Shown here piece after piece: positions 27,239-36,115 of a stretch of 64,000 nt of DNA; within the stretch, counting starts at the first letter, position 1; each line of letters starts with the position of its first letter. A program made the translations under genes and the position numbers. Under the pieces are notes generated by a model. That model made no database searches and was not told where the DNA came from. It was given only the letters and a program-made list of their open reading frames with translations. This stretch comes from Alsobacter metallidurans. Its GTDB lineage: Bacteria; Pseudomonadota; Alphaproteobacteria; Rhizobiales; Beijerinckiaceae. The stretch covers positions 496,001-560,000 of the forward strand of contig NZ_BMES01000002.1 in assembly GCF_014636935.1 (NCBI RefSeq), in the 5' to 3' direction.

Positions 27239-28774
27239 ATGGCAAAAATCGGACTGGACGACCTGTTGCGGAACGACGCTGGCTCGGTGGCTGCGATGCG
27301 CCCCGGACCAAAGGCGTCGCTGAGCGCGTTGGCGGAGGAGATCGCATCCCGCCCGCGAGCGCGCACCTATTCGGCCAACGTCATCTCAAGCGTCGTCGCT
27401 GCGGCCGAGCTCATGTTCCTGGTTGTGAGCGGCGTGCTGCTGCGCGCCGGCTACCTGCAGACGGGCCTGCTGCCTGACGTGCCCTATGCGGCCCTGATCG
27501 TCGGCTCGGCGCTGACGACCGTGGTCGCCCTCCAATCGCTGCAGTTTTACGAACTCGGCGCCCTGCGTGGGCCGATTCCGGCCTTGGTGCGCGTGGCCGC
27601 GGTGTGGAGCGCGGTGGCTCTTGCGGCCCTCGCGATAGCGTTCATTTTCAAGCTGGGCAACGAGATCTCGCGCGGCTGGTTCGTCGGCTGGTATGGAATC
27701 GGCTTGCTCGGCCTGATGTCCATGCGCCTGATCGTCCGCACGGCCGTGCGCAGCATGCTCCGCGAGGGCCTTCTGGACAGGCGGACCGCGATTGTGGGCG
27801 GCGGCCCGGCAGCCGAGAGCCTTCTGCGCGCGCTCGATGCGCAATCGGATTCCGAGGTTCGCGTCATCGGCGTGTTCGACGATCGCGACGAGCAGCGTTC
27901 GCCTGAAAGCGTCGGCGGCTATCCGAAGTTGGGAACGACGGACGACCTCGTCGACTTCGTCCGGCGCGCCAACCTGGACCTGGTGATCTTCACCCTGCCG
28001 ATCACGGCAGAGGATCGCATCCTTTCAATGCTGCGCAAGCTTTGGGTGCTTCCTGTCGACATTCGGCTCTCGGCCCACCAGAGCAAGCTCCGCCTGCGTC
28101 CGCGCACCTACTCGTATATCGGATCGGTGCCGGTGCTGGCCGTCACGGACCGGCCGATCGCCGATTGGGACGTGGTGTTCAAGTGGCTCTTTGACCGTGT
28201 GGTCGGGGCCTGCCTGCTGGTGCTGCTCACGCCTCTAATGCTCGCCACCGCTCTGGCCGTGAAGCTCGATTCAAAGGGACCTGTTTTCTTTCGGCAGCGT
28301 CGCTACGGCTTCAACAACGAGCTGATCGAAGTCTTCAAGTTCCGCTCGATGTATGCCGACCAGGCGGACCTCACCGCCTCCAAGCTCGCCACGCGTGACG
28401 ATCCGCGGGTCACCCGTGTCGGCCGCATTATTCGCAAGACATCGCTCGACGAGTTGCCGCAGCTCTTCAACGTCGTGTTCAAGGGCAACCTGTCGCTCGT
28501 CGGCCCCCGTCCACACGCGGTGAACGCCAGCGCCGAGAACCGGCGCTATGACGACATCATCGACGGGTATTTCGCCCGCCACCGCGTGAAGCCGGGCATC
28601 ACCGGCTGGGCGCAGATCAAGGGCTGGCGCGGCGAGACCGACACGCTGGAGAAGATCCAGAAACGCGTGGAGCACGACCTCTACTACATCGAGAACTGGT
28701 CGGTGTTCTTCGACCTCTACATCCTGGCCGCAACGCCAATCGCGCTCGCCACCAAGACCGAGAACGCATATTGA
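27239..28774 (+). CDS. Undecaprenyl-phosphate sugar phosphotransferase (initiating enzyme)
   Basis: A 511-residue polyprenol-phosphate hexose-1-phosphate transferase. Four N-terminal helices (about residues 40-165) and a CoA-binding-like middle domain (AIVGGGPAAESLL) precede the catalytic C-terminus: KLDSKGPVFFRQRRYGFN, FKFRSMYAD, TRVGRIIRKTSLDELPQLFNV and LSLVGPRPHAV. These are the conserved blocks of WcaJ/ExoY-type transferases that attach the first sugar (often glucose) to the lipid carrier. Start ATG at 27239 lacks a strong Shine-Dalgarno sequence. Its stop overlaps the start of the next gene by four bases. Confidence 0.9.
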   Translation: MAKIGLDDLLRNDAGSVAAMRPGPKASLSALAEEIASRPRARTYSANVISSVVAAAELMFLVVSGVLLRAGYLQTGLLPDVPYAALIVGSALTTVVALQSLQFYELGALRGPIPALVRVAAVWSAVALAALAIAFIFKLGNEISRGWFVGWYGIGLLGLMSMRLIVRTAVRSMLREGLLDRRTAIVGGGPAAESLLRALDAQSDSEVRVIGVFDDRDEQRSPESVGGYPKLGTTDDLVDFVRRANLDLVIFTLPITAEDRILSMLRKLWVLPVDIRLSAHQSKLRLRPRTYSYIGSVPVLAVTDRPIADWDVVFKWLFDRVVGACLLVLLTPLMLATALAVKLDSKGPVFFRQRRYGFNNELIEVFKFRSMYADQADLTASKLATRDDPRVTRVGRIIRKTSLDELPQLFNVVFKGNLSLVGPRPHAVNASAENRRYDDIIDGYFARHRVKPGITGWAQIKGWRGETDTLEKIQKRVEHDLYYIENWSVFFDLYILAATPIALATKTENAY

Positions 28775-30066
28775 CCTTTGCGCCTGCCCATTCCGGGATT
28801 GCGCCGGCGCCTTTCGCCTATACGGCCCGGCGCGGTCCGCCCGTGGCGGCGGTCCAGAACGGCATTTTGCGGCTGCTCGTGCTTTGCGGCGCAATCGTCT
28901 TCATCGAGCCTTCCCCGTTCGAGGTCGTGTTCACGCTCGCCGGGCTGGTGATGCTGCTGACCGGCTTCAGGCTGCCGCGCGAATCCATTCCGCTGATCGT
29001 TTTGCTGACGCTGTTCAACCTGGGCGGAGCGATCTCGCTCACTGAGGTCACCGAGGACCAGAAGGCCGTGATCTTCACTGCCGTGTCGGTCTACATGCTG
29101 GCCGTGACGCTGTTTTTCGTCATCATCATGATGGATCGCACCCACGAGCGGGTCGCGCTGATCCAACGGGCGCAGATCCTGGCCGCCGTGATCGCCGCCA
29201 TCGCCGGAACGCTGGGCTATTTTAACGTCGCCGGCCTTTCCAGCCTGTTCACGGCTTTCTCCGGCACGCGCGCGTCCGGCATGTTCAAGGACCCAAACGT
29301 ATTCGGGCCGTTCATCGCCGTCGGCGCCACGTTTCTGTTTCATGGCGTCGTGTCGGGCCGCACGCGCCATGTGACGCTGTCGGTGCTGACGCTCGTCTTC
29401 CTGAGCTTTGCGGTCCTGATCTCGTTCTCACGCGGCGCATGGGGCGTGATGGGCCTGAGCCTCGCCATGGTGGTCGGGCTGAACCTGCTTACCTCACGCA
29501 GTTGGGCGCAGCGGCGGCGAATTGCATGGGTCACCAGCCTGTTCCTGCTTTGCGGACTGGTCGCCGGAGCCGCGGTGCTGACCAACCGCTCGATGGCGAA
29601 CATGCTCGAGGAACGGGCCGTTCTGCTACAGAGCTACGATTCGGGCGAAACCGGCCGCTTCGGCAACCAGAAGCGCTCGATCCCGCTGCTGCTTGACCTG
29701 CCCAACGGGTTTGGCCCGCTCCAATTCGACAAACGCTTCGGCGAGAACCCACACAACGTCTTCATCTTCGCCTTCAGCTCCTATGGCTGGCTCGGCGGGA
29801 TCAGCTACCTGTCGTTCGTGATCATCACCTGCGTGATCGGCTGGCGTATGGCGTTCCAGCGTACGCCGTTCCAGCACGACGCGATCGCGCTCTGGTGCTG
29901 CCTGTTTCCGCAGATCGCGCAGGGCTTCCAGATCGACACCGACCACTGGCGGCACTTCTGGATGCTGAGCGGGATGGTGTGGGGGCTGGCCATCATGGCG
30001 AGCCGCTGGAAAGCCGCGAATGCGCCGGCGCAGCCTCACGCCAGCGTGTCGAACAGCCGGGCGTAG
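28771..30066 (+). CDS. O-antigen ligase/polymerase-like membrane protein (Wzy_C type)
   Basis: A 431-residue polytopic membrane protein with about ten or more helices and a large periplasmic loop in the C-terminal half, ending in GENPHNVFIFAFSSYGWLGGISYL, the H-N pair typical of Wzy/WaaL-like proteins. Also SGMFKDPNVFGPF and ISFSRGAWG are typical. It probably polymerises the repeat units made by the neighbouring genes. Start is a TTG overlapping the previous stop (TTGA). Its last 31 bases overlap the convergent glycosyltransferase gene. Confidence 0.85.
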   Translation: MTFAPAHSGIAPAPFAYTARRGPPVAAVQNGILRLLVLCGAIVFIEPSPFEVVFTLAGLVMLLTGFRLPRESIPLIVLLTLFNLGGAISLTEVTEDQKAVIFTAVSVYMLAVTLFFVIIMMDRTHERVALIQRAQILAAVIAAIAGTLGYFNVAGLSSLFTAFSGTRASGMFKDPNVFGPFIAVGATFLFHGVVSGRTRHVTLSVLTLVFLSFAVLISFSRGAWGVMGLSLAMVVGLNLLTSRSWAQRRRIAWVTSLFLLCGLVAGAAVLTNRSMANMLEERAVLLQSYDSGETGRFGNQKRSIPLLLDLPNGFGPLQFDKRFGENPHNVFIFAFSSYGWLGGISYLSFVIITCVIGWRMAFQRTPFQHDAIALWCCLFPQIAQGFQIDTDHWRHFWMLSGMVWGLAIMASRWKAANAPAQPHASVSNSRA

Positions 30067-31148
30067 CTGCGGGCGGCGTCATCCCAGTCGAAATGGGCGG
30101 CGCGCGCCAATCCGCCGCCGACAAGGCGCGCGCGCAGATCCGCGTCGCTGACGAGTTCCAGAAGGCCACGGCCGATCGATTCGGCCGAGGTCGGATCAAC
30201 CAGCAATGCGGCCCCGCCCGCCACCTCTCCGGTGGAGCTCGCATCGCTGGTCAGCACTGCGGTCTCGCAGCGCATGGCCTCGATGATCGGCAGGCCGAAG
30301 CCCTCGTAAAGCGAGGGAAACAGAAAGCATCCGGCGCCGCTCATCAGCGCCGGCATGTCCGCGTCGGGCACGAAGCCCAGCCGCCGCACGCGCGGCATGG
30401 CGGCCAACTCCTGCAGGCGCCCGAACACATGGGCCCGGCCGGCCAGCCCGAACACCACGAGCTCCATGTCGGCCGGCAAGGATGGCAGGATCCGGCTCCA
30501 GGCTTCCAAGGTGCGGGCAAGGTTCTTGCGCGGGTCCGAGGTCGCCTGCAGCAGCACGTAGCGCCCCGCGATGCCGAAGCGGCTGCGCACCGCCTCCACC
30601 TCCGCATCCGGACGCTTGCCGAAATGCGCAGACACGCCGTTGTAGATCACCGACACCTTTTCGGCGGGCAGGCCGAACAGCGAGATGATGCGATGGCGGG
30701 AAAACTCCGACACCGTGACGACATGCGCGGCGCGGCGCACCAGAATCGGGACCAGCGTCTGGTAGACGCGGACAAATGACGGCGCAAAAAATTCGGGGAT
30801 GTCGAAGAACGCCACGTCGTGCAGCGTGACGACCTGTTTGCCGTAAGCCACCGGGCCCGTCGCGGAGGGCGACCAGAGCAGCCGGCCGCCGGCCCGGAAC
30901 GGCAGCACGATCTGCTCCCAGGCATGCCCCCGCGCTCCGCGGAGGGCGTGGCCCGGCTCGACGCGCTCGACATCGGGCAGGCGCTGCATGAGCTCCAGCG
31001 TCATGCGCTGCTGGCCGCCAGTTTCAAAAGCAGCGGCGCGCATGTTGACTACGACCTTGCCGTGTCGGCCAGCCGCCATCGGGGCGGGCGTCGACGACGA
31101 CGCACTGACCGACGGGTCCGGGGCCGAAAAAAACGCAGGTGCAGGCAT
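30036..31148 (-). CDS. Family 4 glycosyltransferase
   Basis: A 370-residue GT-B glycosyltransferase. HVVTVSEFSRHRIISLFGLP, VIYNGV, YVLLQATSDPRKNLARTLEAW and FLFPSLYEGFGLPIIEAMRCETAVLTSD are the standard GT4 blocks (mannosyltransferase-like). The first ~25 residues are Ser/Pro/Ala-rich; an internal ATG (residue 24, MAAGRHGKVVVNMR) could be the true start. It is the last gene of the EPS locus, read against the others. Confidence 0.87.
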   Translation of the reverse strand: MPAPAFFSAPDPSVSASSSTPAPMAAGRHGKVVVNMRAAAFETGGQQRMTLELMQRLPDVERVEPGHALRGARGHAWEQIVLPFRAGGRLLWSPSATGPVAYGKQVVTLHDVAFFDIPEFFAPSFVRVYQTLVPILVRRAAHVVTVSEFSRHRIISLFGLPAEKVSVIYNGVSAHFGKRPDAEVEAVRSRFGIAGRYVLLQATSDPRKNLARTLEAWSRILPSLPADMELVVFGLAGRAHVFGRLQELAAMPRVRRLGFVPDADMPALMSGAGCFLFPSLYEGFGLPIIEAMRCETAVLTSDASSTGEVAGGAALLVDPTSAESIGRGLLELVSDADLRARLVGGGLARAAHFDWDDAARSYARLFDTLA

Positions 31149-31270
31149 GATGGTCCGCTGGAGAAGATCAGCGACCCTACAACCGCGATCATTGACGTTC
31201 GATTACGGCCCGAGCTCCGACGGGCGTGCGCCGCCACGCAGCGTCGACGTTGCGGCGCAGGCTCTGGCCG

Positions 31271-31558
31271 TCAGAGGCTGTTCATCAGGCTCCGGTACTC
31301 ATCTTCCGTGAAGGCTTTCAGAGTTCTGGTCCGCACGGCGCCGGTTCCGGCCAGCTTGAGGCCGAAACGCGCAAACGCTGCGTCGTCGGGCGCATCCACG
31401 ATGCAGACCATATCGACGTCCCCCATCGTCATGAACGCCTGCTCGACCGAAACGCCGTAGGCGTGCCCCATGTCGCGGGCGCGATCGAGGCGCTTCGGAG
31501 AGTCCTTGGCGGCCTGCACTCCCTGGTCGGTCCAGTTGATCAGAGCGATGTATTTCAT
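31271..31558 (-). CDS. GYD domain protein
   Basis: A 95-residue ferredoxin-like protein of the GYD family: MKYIALINWTDQGVQAAKDSPKRLD at the start and VDMVCIVDAPDDAAFARFGLKLAGTGAVRTRTLKAF later. Function is unknown in the family. GGGAGG lies five bases before the ATG. It stands alone downstream of tRNA-Pro and reads the same way. Confidence 0.82.
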   Translation of the reverse strand: MKYIALINWTDQGVQAAKDSPKRLDRARDMGHAYGVSVEQAFMTMGDVDMVCIVDAPDDAAFARFGLKLAGTGAVRTRTLKAFTEDEYRSLMNSL

Positions 31559-31703
31559 GGGATCCTCCCTGCCGCGTGCGCCACCCAGCGAGAAGGATTG
31601 TACACCCGCCCCAAGGCCGTCCTCGGCGCAGAAGCTCTATGCCCCGCGGCCTAAGCTTGGCGTGGGACGGCTTGCCGGAAACCGCCGGCGAGGCCCGGCC
31701 CTG

Positions 31704-31746
31704 AAAACAAAAAGCCCGCCCAAGTCTCTGACAAGGGCAGGCTTTT
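31704..31746 (-). terminator. Rho-independent terminator after tRNA-Pro
   Basis: On the minus strand directly after the tRNA, a 12-bp stem (31735-31746 with 31710-31721, one T:G pair) and a 13-base loop are followed by TTTTGTTTTC. This is a canonical intrinsic terminator. Confidence 0.87.
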
Positions 31747-31748
31747 GA

Positions 31749-31826
31749 TGGTCGGAGTGGCGGGATTCGAACCCACGACCCCTTGTCCCCCAGACAAGTG
31801 CGCTAACCGGGCTGCGCTACACTCCG
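31749..31826 (-). tRNA. tRNA-Pro (anticodon GGG)
   Basis: The minus strand folds as a tRNA of 78 bases including an encoded CCA. Acceptor stem CGGAGTG/CACTCCG, D-arm with GCGC/GCGC, anticodon stem CTTGT/ACAAG around loop CTGGGGG giving anticodon GGG, T-arm GTGGG-TTCGAAT-CCCGC. GGG reads CCC and CCU proline codons. It has its own promoter at 31837-31865 and a strong terminator. Confidence 0.95.
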
Positions 31827-31836
31827 ACGTGGCGCG

Positions 31837-31865
31837 CTTATACGCAGCCAAGGCGGCGGGCGCAA
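31837..31865 (-). promoter_or_regulatory. Promoter of tRNA-Pro
   Basis: On the minus strand: TTGCGC (31865-31860), a 17-base spacer, TATAAG (31842-31837), 10 bases before the tRNA 5' end. Good fit to a housekeeping promoter for a stable RNA. Confidence 0.65.
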
Positions 31866-31929
31866 CCGCTTCCGGCGTCGCCGGGCGGGGTTTTCCGCTA
31901 GCGCCCTGCGGGGGTGACCTCCCGACAAG

Positions 31930-31958
31930 CAAATGGCCGGCGCAGGGCCGGCCATTTG
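31930..31958 (-). terminator. Hairpin terminator after gyrA
   Basis: A perfect 11-bp stem CAAATGGCCGG/CCGGCCATTTG (31930-31940 with 31948-31958) with a 7-base loop, 21 bases after the gyrA stop. The T-run is modest (ATTTGCTTG), but position and stem strength support termination before the tRNA promoter. Confidence 0.65.
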
Positions 31959-31979
31959 TGGTTGACGCCAGGATGCGCC

Positions 31980-34784
31980 TCAGTCTTCGGGGCCGCCATC
32001 GGGCGCGTCGGGGCTTTCGCCCTCCCCTTCGCCGCCCTCAGGCAGCGGGCCGGCTTCTCCGTTTGCGGTAGGCGCGTCATCGCCTTCGTCCGAGATCCGC
32101 TCCACCGAGACGACCTTCTCGTCCTTGGCGGTGTCAAACACGATCACGCCCTGCGTGCCGCGGCCGGCGATGCGGATGCCCTCCACCGGGCAGCGAATGA
32201 GCTGGCCGCCATCCGTGACCAGCATGATCTGGTCCGAGTGGTCGACCGGGAAGGACGCGACCAGCGGCCCGTTGCGGTCGTTCACCACCATGGCGACGAT
32301 GCCCTTGCCGCCACGGCCCGTGACGCGGACCTCGTAGGCCGAGGTGCGCTTGCCGTAGCCGTTCTGCGAGAGGGTGAGAATCACCTGCTCGCGCGCCGAG
32401 AGCGCCGCGTAGCGCTCCTGCGAGATGGCGGCGGCGGGCGCATCGGCCGCCTCCTCGTCGTCGGCCGCCACTTCGTCCGACGCCGCCTCGCCCTGGATGG
32501 CGCGACGCATCTTCAGATAGGCCGCGCGCTCCTCGGCCGACGCCTCGACGTGGTTGAGGATGGCCAGCGAGATAACGGTGTCGTCCCTGCCCAGCGAGAT
32601 GCCGCGCACGCCGGTGGAATCGCGGCCCTTGAACACCCGCACGTCGTCGACGCAGAAGCGGATGCACTGGCCCCGCGCCGTGGTGAGCAGCACGTCGTCC
32701 TCGGCCGAGCAGATCTGGACGTCGACGATGTGGTCTCCCTCGTCCAGCTTCATGGCGATCTTGCCGTTGCGGTTCACGTTCACGAAGTCCGACAGCTTGT
32801 TGCGCCGGACGCCGCCGGAGGCGGTCGCGAACATGACGTCGAGCGTGTCCCAGGCGGCCTCGTCCTCGGGCAGCGGCATGATGGTGGTGATGCGCTCCTG
32901 CCCTTGCAGCGGCAGCATGTTCACCAGCGCCTTGCCGCGCGCCTGGGGAGCGGTGAGCGGCAGGCGCCAGACCTTCTCCTTGTAGACCTGGCCGCGGGAC
33001 GAGAAGAACAGCACCGGCGTGTGCGTGGAGGCCACGAACAGGCGCGAAACGAAATCCTCCTCGCGCGTCTGCATGCCCGAGCGGCCCTTGCCGCCGCGCC
33101 GCTGCGCCCGATAGGTCGAGAGCGGCACGCGCTTGATGTAGCCGGCGTGCGACACGGTCACGACCATGTCCTCACGCTGGATCAGGTCCTCGTCGTCGAG
33201 GTCCGCGTCCCACTCGATCAGGATGGTCTTGCGCGGCGTCGCGAAGGCCGCCTTCACCTCGGCGAGCTCGGTGGTGACGATCCCCATGATGCGCTCGCGC
33301 GAGCGCAGGATGTCGAGATAGTCGGAGATCTCGGCCGCGAGCTTGTTGAGCTCGTCCGCGATCTCGTCGCGGCCCAACGCCGTGAGGCGCTGCAGGCGCA
33401 GGTCGAGGATGGCGCGGGCCTGCGCCTCGGAGAGGCGGTAGGTGTCGTCCTCCGACACGCGGTGGCGCGGGTCGTCGATCAGCGCGATCAGCGGCGCCAC
33501 GTCCTTGGCCGGCCAATCGCGCGACATCAGCGCCTCGCGGGCCGTGTTGGCGTCCGGCGAGTTGCGGATCGTGTAGATGACCTCGTCGATGTTCGCGACC
33601 GCGATGGCGAGGCCGACGAGCACATGGGCGCGGTCGCGGGCCTTGCCGAGCAGGAAGCGCGTACGCCGGCTCACCACCTCCTCGCGGAAATCCACGAAGG
33701 CGGCGATCAGGTCGCGCAGCGTCAGCGTCTCGGGGCGGCCGCCGTTCAGCGCCACCATGTTGCAGCCGAAGCTCGTCTGCAGCGCGGTGTAGCGGAAGAG
33801 CTGGTTCAGCACCACGTCGGCCACGGCGTCGCGCTTGATCTCGATGACGATGCGCATGCCGTCGCGATCGGACTCGTCGCGCAGGTCCGAGATGCCCTCG
33901 ACGCGTTTCTCGCGCACGAGGTCGGCGATCTTCTCGATCAGAACCGCCTTGTTGATCTGGTACGGGATCTCGTTGACGATGATCGCCTCGCGATCCTTGC
34001 GGATCGTCTCGGTCTTCGTCTTGGCCCGCATGATCACGGAGCCACGCCCCGTCAGGTAGGCGCTGCGGATGCCGCCGCGGCCCAGGATCGATCCGCCAGT
34101 CGGGAAATCAGGCCCCTGGATGTATTCCATGAGCCCTTCGACCGTGATCTCCGGGTCGTTGATGAAGGCGATGCAGCCGTCGATGACCTCGCCGAGGTTG
34201 TGCGGAGGCACGTTGGTGGCCATGCCGACCGCAATGCCGCCCGCGCCGTTGACGAGCAGGTTCGGGTAGCGCGCCGGCAGCACCATGGGCTCGCGCTCGG
34301 AGCCGTCATAGTTGGGCTGGAAGTCGACCGTGTCCTTGTCGAGATCGTCGAGCAGGCTCATGGCCGGGCGCGCCAGGCGCACCTCGGTGTACCGCATGGC
34401 CGCGGCCGGATCGCCGTCAACCGAGCCGAAATTGCCCTGGCCGTCGACCAGCGGCAGGCGCATGGAGAATTCCTGCGCCATGCGCACCAGCGCGTCGTAG
34501 ATCGATTGGTCGCCGTGCGGATGGTACTTACCGATCACGTCGCCGACCACGCGGGCCGACTTGCGGTACGGCTTGTCCGGCGTGTACCCGTTCTCGTTCA
34601 TCGAATACAGGATGCGCCGATGCACCGGCTTCAACCCGTCACGGGCGTCCGGCAGCGCGCGCGACACGATCACGCTCATCGCGTAATCGAGGTAGCTGCG
34701 CTTCATTTCGTCCGTGATGGAAACCGGGCGGATATCCTGCCCCTCGCCGCCACCAGCGGGAGCGTTCTTGTCGTCTTCGGCCAA
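31980..34784 (-). CDS. gyrA: DNA gyrase subunit A
   Basis: The DNA-cleaving subunit of gyrase, 934 residues. Catalytic Tyr is Y132 in [11 protein letters not shown]; the breakage-reunion domain, the GyrA box QRRGGKG in the C-terminal wrapping domain, and an acidic tail (about the last 40 residues) are all visible. The quinolone-determining segment reads [12 protein letters not shown], so Q93 replaces Ser83 of E. coli while Asp87 (D97) is kept. The start is a TTG at 34784; no closer ATG fits, because [17 protein letters not shown] is already within the conserved part. The Shine-Dalgarno sequence is weak. Confidence 0.97.
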   Translation of the reverse strand: MAEDDKNAPAGGGEGQDIRPVSITDEMKRSYLDYAMSVIVSRALPDARDGLKPVHRRILYSMNENGYTPDKPYRKSARVVGDVIGKYHPHGDQSIYDALVRMAQEFSMRLPLVDGQGNFGSVDGDPAAAMRYTEVRLARPAMSLLDDLDKDTVDFQPNYDGSEREPMVLPARYPNLLVNGAGGIAVGMATNVPPHNLGEVIDGCIAFINDPEITVEGLMEYIQGPDFPTGGSILGRGGIRSAYLTGRGSVIMRAKTKTETIRKDREAIIVNEIPYQINKAVLIEKIADLVREKRVEGISDLRDESDRDGMRIVIEIKRDAVADVVLNQLFRYTALQTSFGCNMVALNGGRPETLTLRDLIAAFVDFREEVVSRRTRFLLGKARDRAHVLVGLAIAVANIDEVIYTIRNSPDANTAREALMSRDWPAKDVAPLIALIDDPRHRVSEDDTYRLSEAQARAILDLRLQRLTALGRDEIADELNKLAAEISDYLDILRSRERIMGIVTTELAEVKAAFATPRKTILIEWDADLDDEDLIQREDMVVTVSHAGYIKRVPLSTYRAQRRGGKGRSGMQTREEDFVSRLFVASTHTPVLFFSSRGQVYKEKVWRLPLTAPQARGKALVNMLPLQGQERITTIMPLPEDEAAWDTLDVMFATASGGVRRNKLSDFVNVNRNGKIAMKLDEGDHIVDVQICSAEDDVLLTTARGQCIRFCVDDVRVFKGRDSTGVRGISLGRDDTVISLAILNHVEASAEERAAYLKMRRAIQGEAASDEVAADDEEAADAPAAAISQERYAALSAREQVILTLSQNGYGKRTSAYEVRVTGRGGKGIVAMVVNDRNGPLVASFPVDHSDQIMLVTDGGQLIRCPVEGIRIAGRGTQGVIVFDTAKDEKVVSVERISDEGDDAPTANGEAGPLPEGGEGEGESPDAPDGGPED

Positions 34785-34918
34785 TGTGCTGTCCGGTTGT
34801 CTTTTACAGGCGTCTTCTCTTAACCGATTCCGGCGCGGATGACCACCCTCAGGCGCTTCGGACGAGGCCTCTTTTCCTCAACATAATCAGCGTTCTAGAC
34901 AGCCGCCCCCATCGTTGT

Positions 34919-35347
34919 TCATGGACCTGACAGCACGGCATGCAGGATTCGTCCCGGCGCCAGCGTAAACACCCCCGCTCCGACTAGCGCACCGGCGACG
35001 ATGATCGTCATCGCACGGCGATGAGCCCGGATGTTTCCCCGCCTCGCCTGCCCCAACGCATAGGCGAGCCCGACCAGGGTTCCGGCCGACAGCAGATGGA
35101 TCGGGCTGAATGGTCCCCACAGGCGAAGCTGGTGGATAAACATTGAACTGAGCGCCACGACCACCATGGTGGCGATCCAGATCCGCCCCGAAACCCGATG
35201 GACGCGCCCTCCCCGTCTCGCCAGCCATTGCACAGGCGTGAAAGCGATGGCCACCACCACGGCGGCTACATGCAGCTGCACCGCCGGCGCTGCGGCGGTT
35301 AACGGGTCGAGCGTCATGCATCCCCAACTGTCGAGATGAAGGTCCAT
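34919..35347 (-). CDS. DUF2306 membrane protein
   Basis: A 142-residue protein with four hydrophobic helices and the pattern HRVSGRIWIATMVVVALSS plus RGNIRAHRRAMTIIVAGALVGAGVFTL, typical of the DUF2306 family of predicted membrane proteins. The conserved His residues in the helices suggest a haem- or metal-binding membrane protein, but no function is known. It stands alone upstream of gyrA, separated by 134 bases in which I see no clear promoter. Confidence 0.72.
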   Translation of the reverse strand: MDLHLDSWGCMTLDPLTAAAPAVQLHVAAVVVAIAFTPVQWLARRGGRVHRVSGRIWIATMVVVALSSMFIHQLRLWGPFSPIHLLSAGTLVGLAYALGQARRGNIRAHRRAMTIIVAGALVGAGVFTLAPGRILHAVLSGP

Positions 35348-35473
35348 GATAATGTGATGAACATTTACATAATGCTGGCGACTACTGCAATCCCTCTGCC
35401 GTGCGCAGAGCGAGGAGCTTCACCGGCGCGGTTAAATCGTGCTTAGTGCCCCAAACCCGCTGGCGAACGTTTC

Positions 35474-36103
35474 ATGTTGCTGGACTATCTGACCTCCGCA
35501 CTTGTCACCCTGCTCGTCACCGTGGACCCGCCCGGCCTCGCGCCCCTGTTCCTGGGCGTTACGCGCGGCATGAGCGATCCGGAGCGCCGTCAGGTCGGCC
35601 TGCGGGCGTCCGTCATCGCGGCCGCCATCATGGGGGCGTCCGGGCTCGCGGGCGCCCAGCTCCTGAATGCGCTGGGCATCACGCTTCCGGCGTTCCGCAT
35701 CGCCGGCGGTCTGCTGCTGTTCTGGATCGCGTTCGAGATGGTGTTCGGCGGTCGGCAGGAGCGCAAGGGCGACGCCGCCGAGAAGGCGATCACGCTCGAC
35801 CACATTCGCAACGTTGCGGCCTTCCCGCTCGCGATCCCGCTGATGGCGGGGCCCGGGGCCATCACGGCCACAATCCTGCTGGCGGGCCGCGCTGGCGGCG
35901 ACCCGTTGCGGCTCGGCGTGCTGCTGGCCGTGATCGTCGGCGTCTGCGCCAGCTGCCTCGTCGTGTTCTACACAGCCAGCCAGGTGTCCCGCTGGCTCGG
36001 CGTCACCGGCAACGTCGTGCTAACCCGTCTTCTGGGCGTGATCCTGGCCGCCCTGGCCGTTCAGTTCGTCGCCGACGGCGTGAAGGCGATCTCGGCGGCC
36101 TGA
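35474..36103 (+). CDS. MarC family integral membrane protein
   Basis: A 209-residue six-helix membrane protein of the MarC/UPF0056 family: LVTLLVTVDPPGLAPLFLGVTRGM at the start, then AFRIAGGLLLFWIAFEMVFG and PLAIPLMAGPGAITATILL. Despite the name, MarC has no proven role in multiple antibiotic resistance; the substrate is unknown. ATG start at 35474. Convergent with the M20 peptidase gene. Confidence 0.88.
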   Translation: MLLDYLTSALVTLLVTVDPPGLAPLFLGVTRGMSDPERRQVGLRASVIAAAIMGASGLAGAQLLNALGITLPAFRIAGGLLLFWIAFEMVFGGRQERKGDAAEKAITLDHIRNVAAFPLAIPLMAGPGAITATILLAGRAGGDPLRLGVLLAVIVGVCASCLVVFYTASQVSRWLGVTGNVVLTRLLGVILAALAVQFVADGVKAISAA

Positions 36104-36115
36104 GCCCAGTGCGGC

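Noticed and set aside
31914-34823. Very long open frame on the plus strand opposite gyrA
   Set aside because: It is antisense to a complete gyrA; its translation is Arg/His/Val-rich low-complexity sequence with no family feature. It arises from GC-rich codon use.
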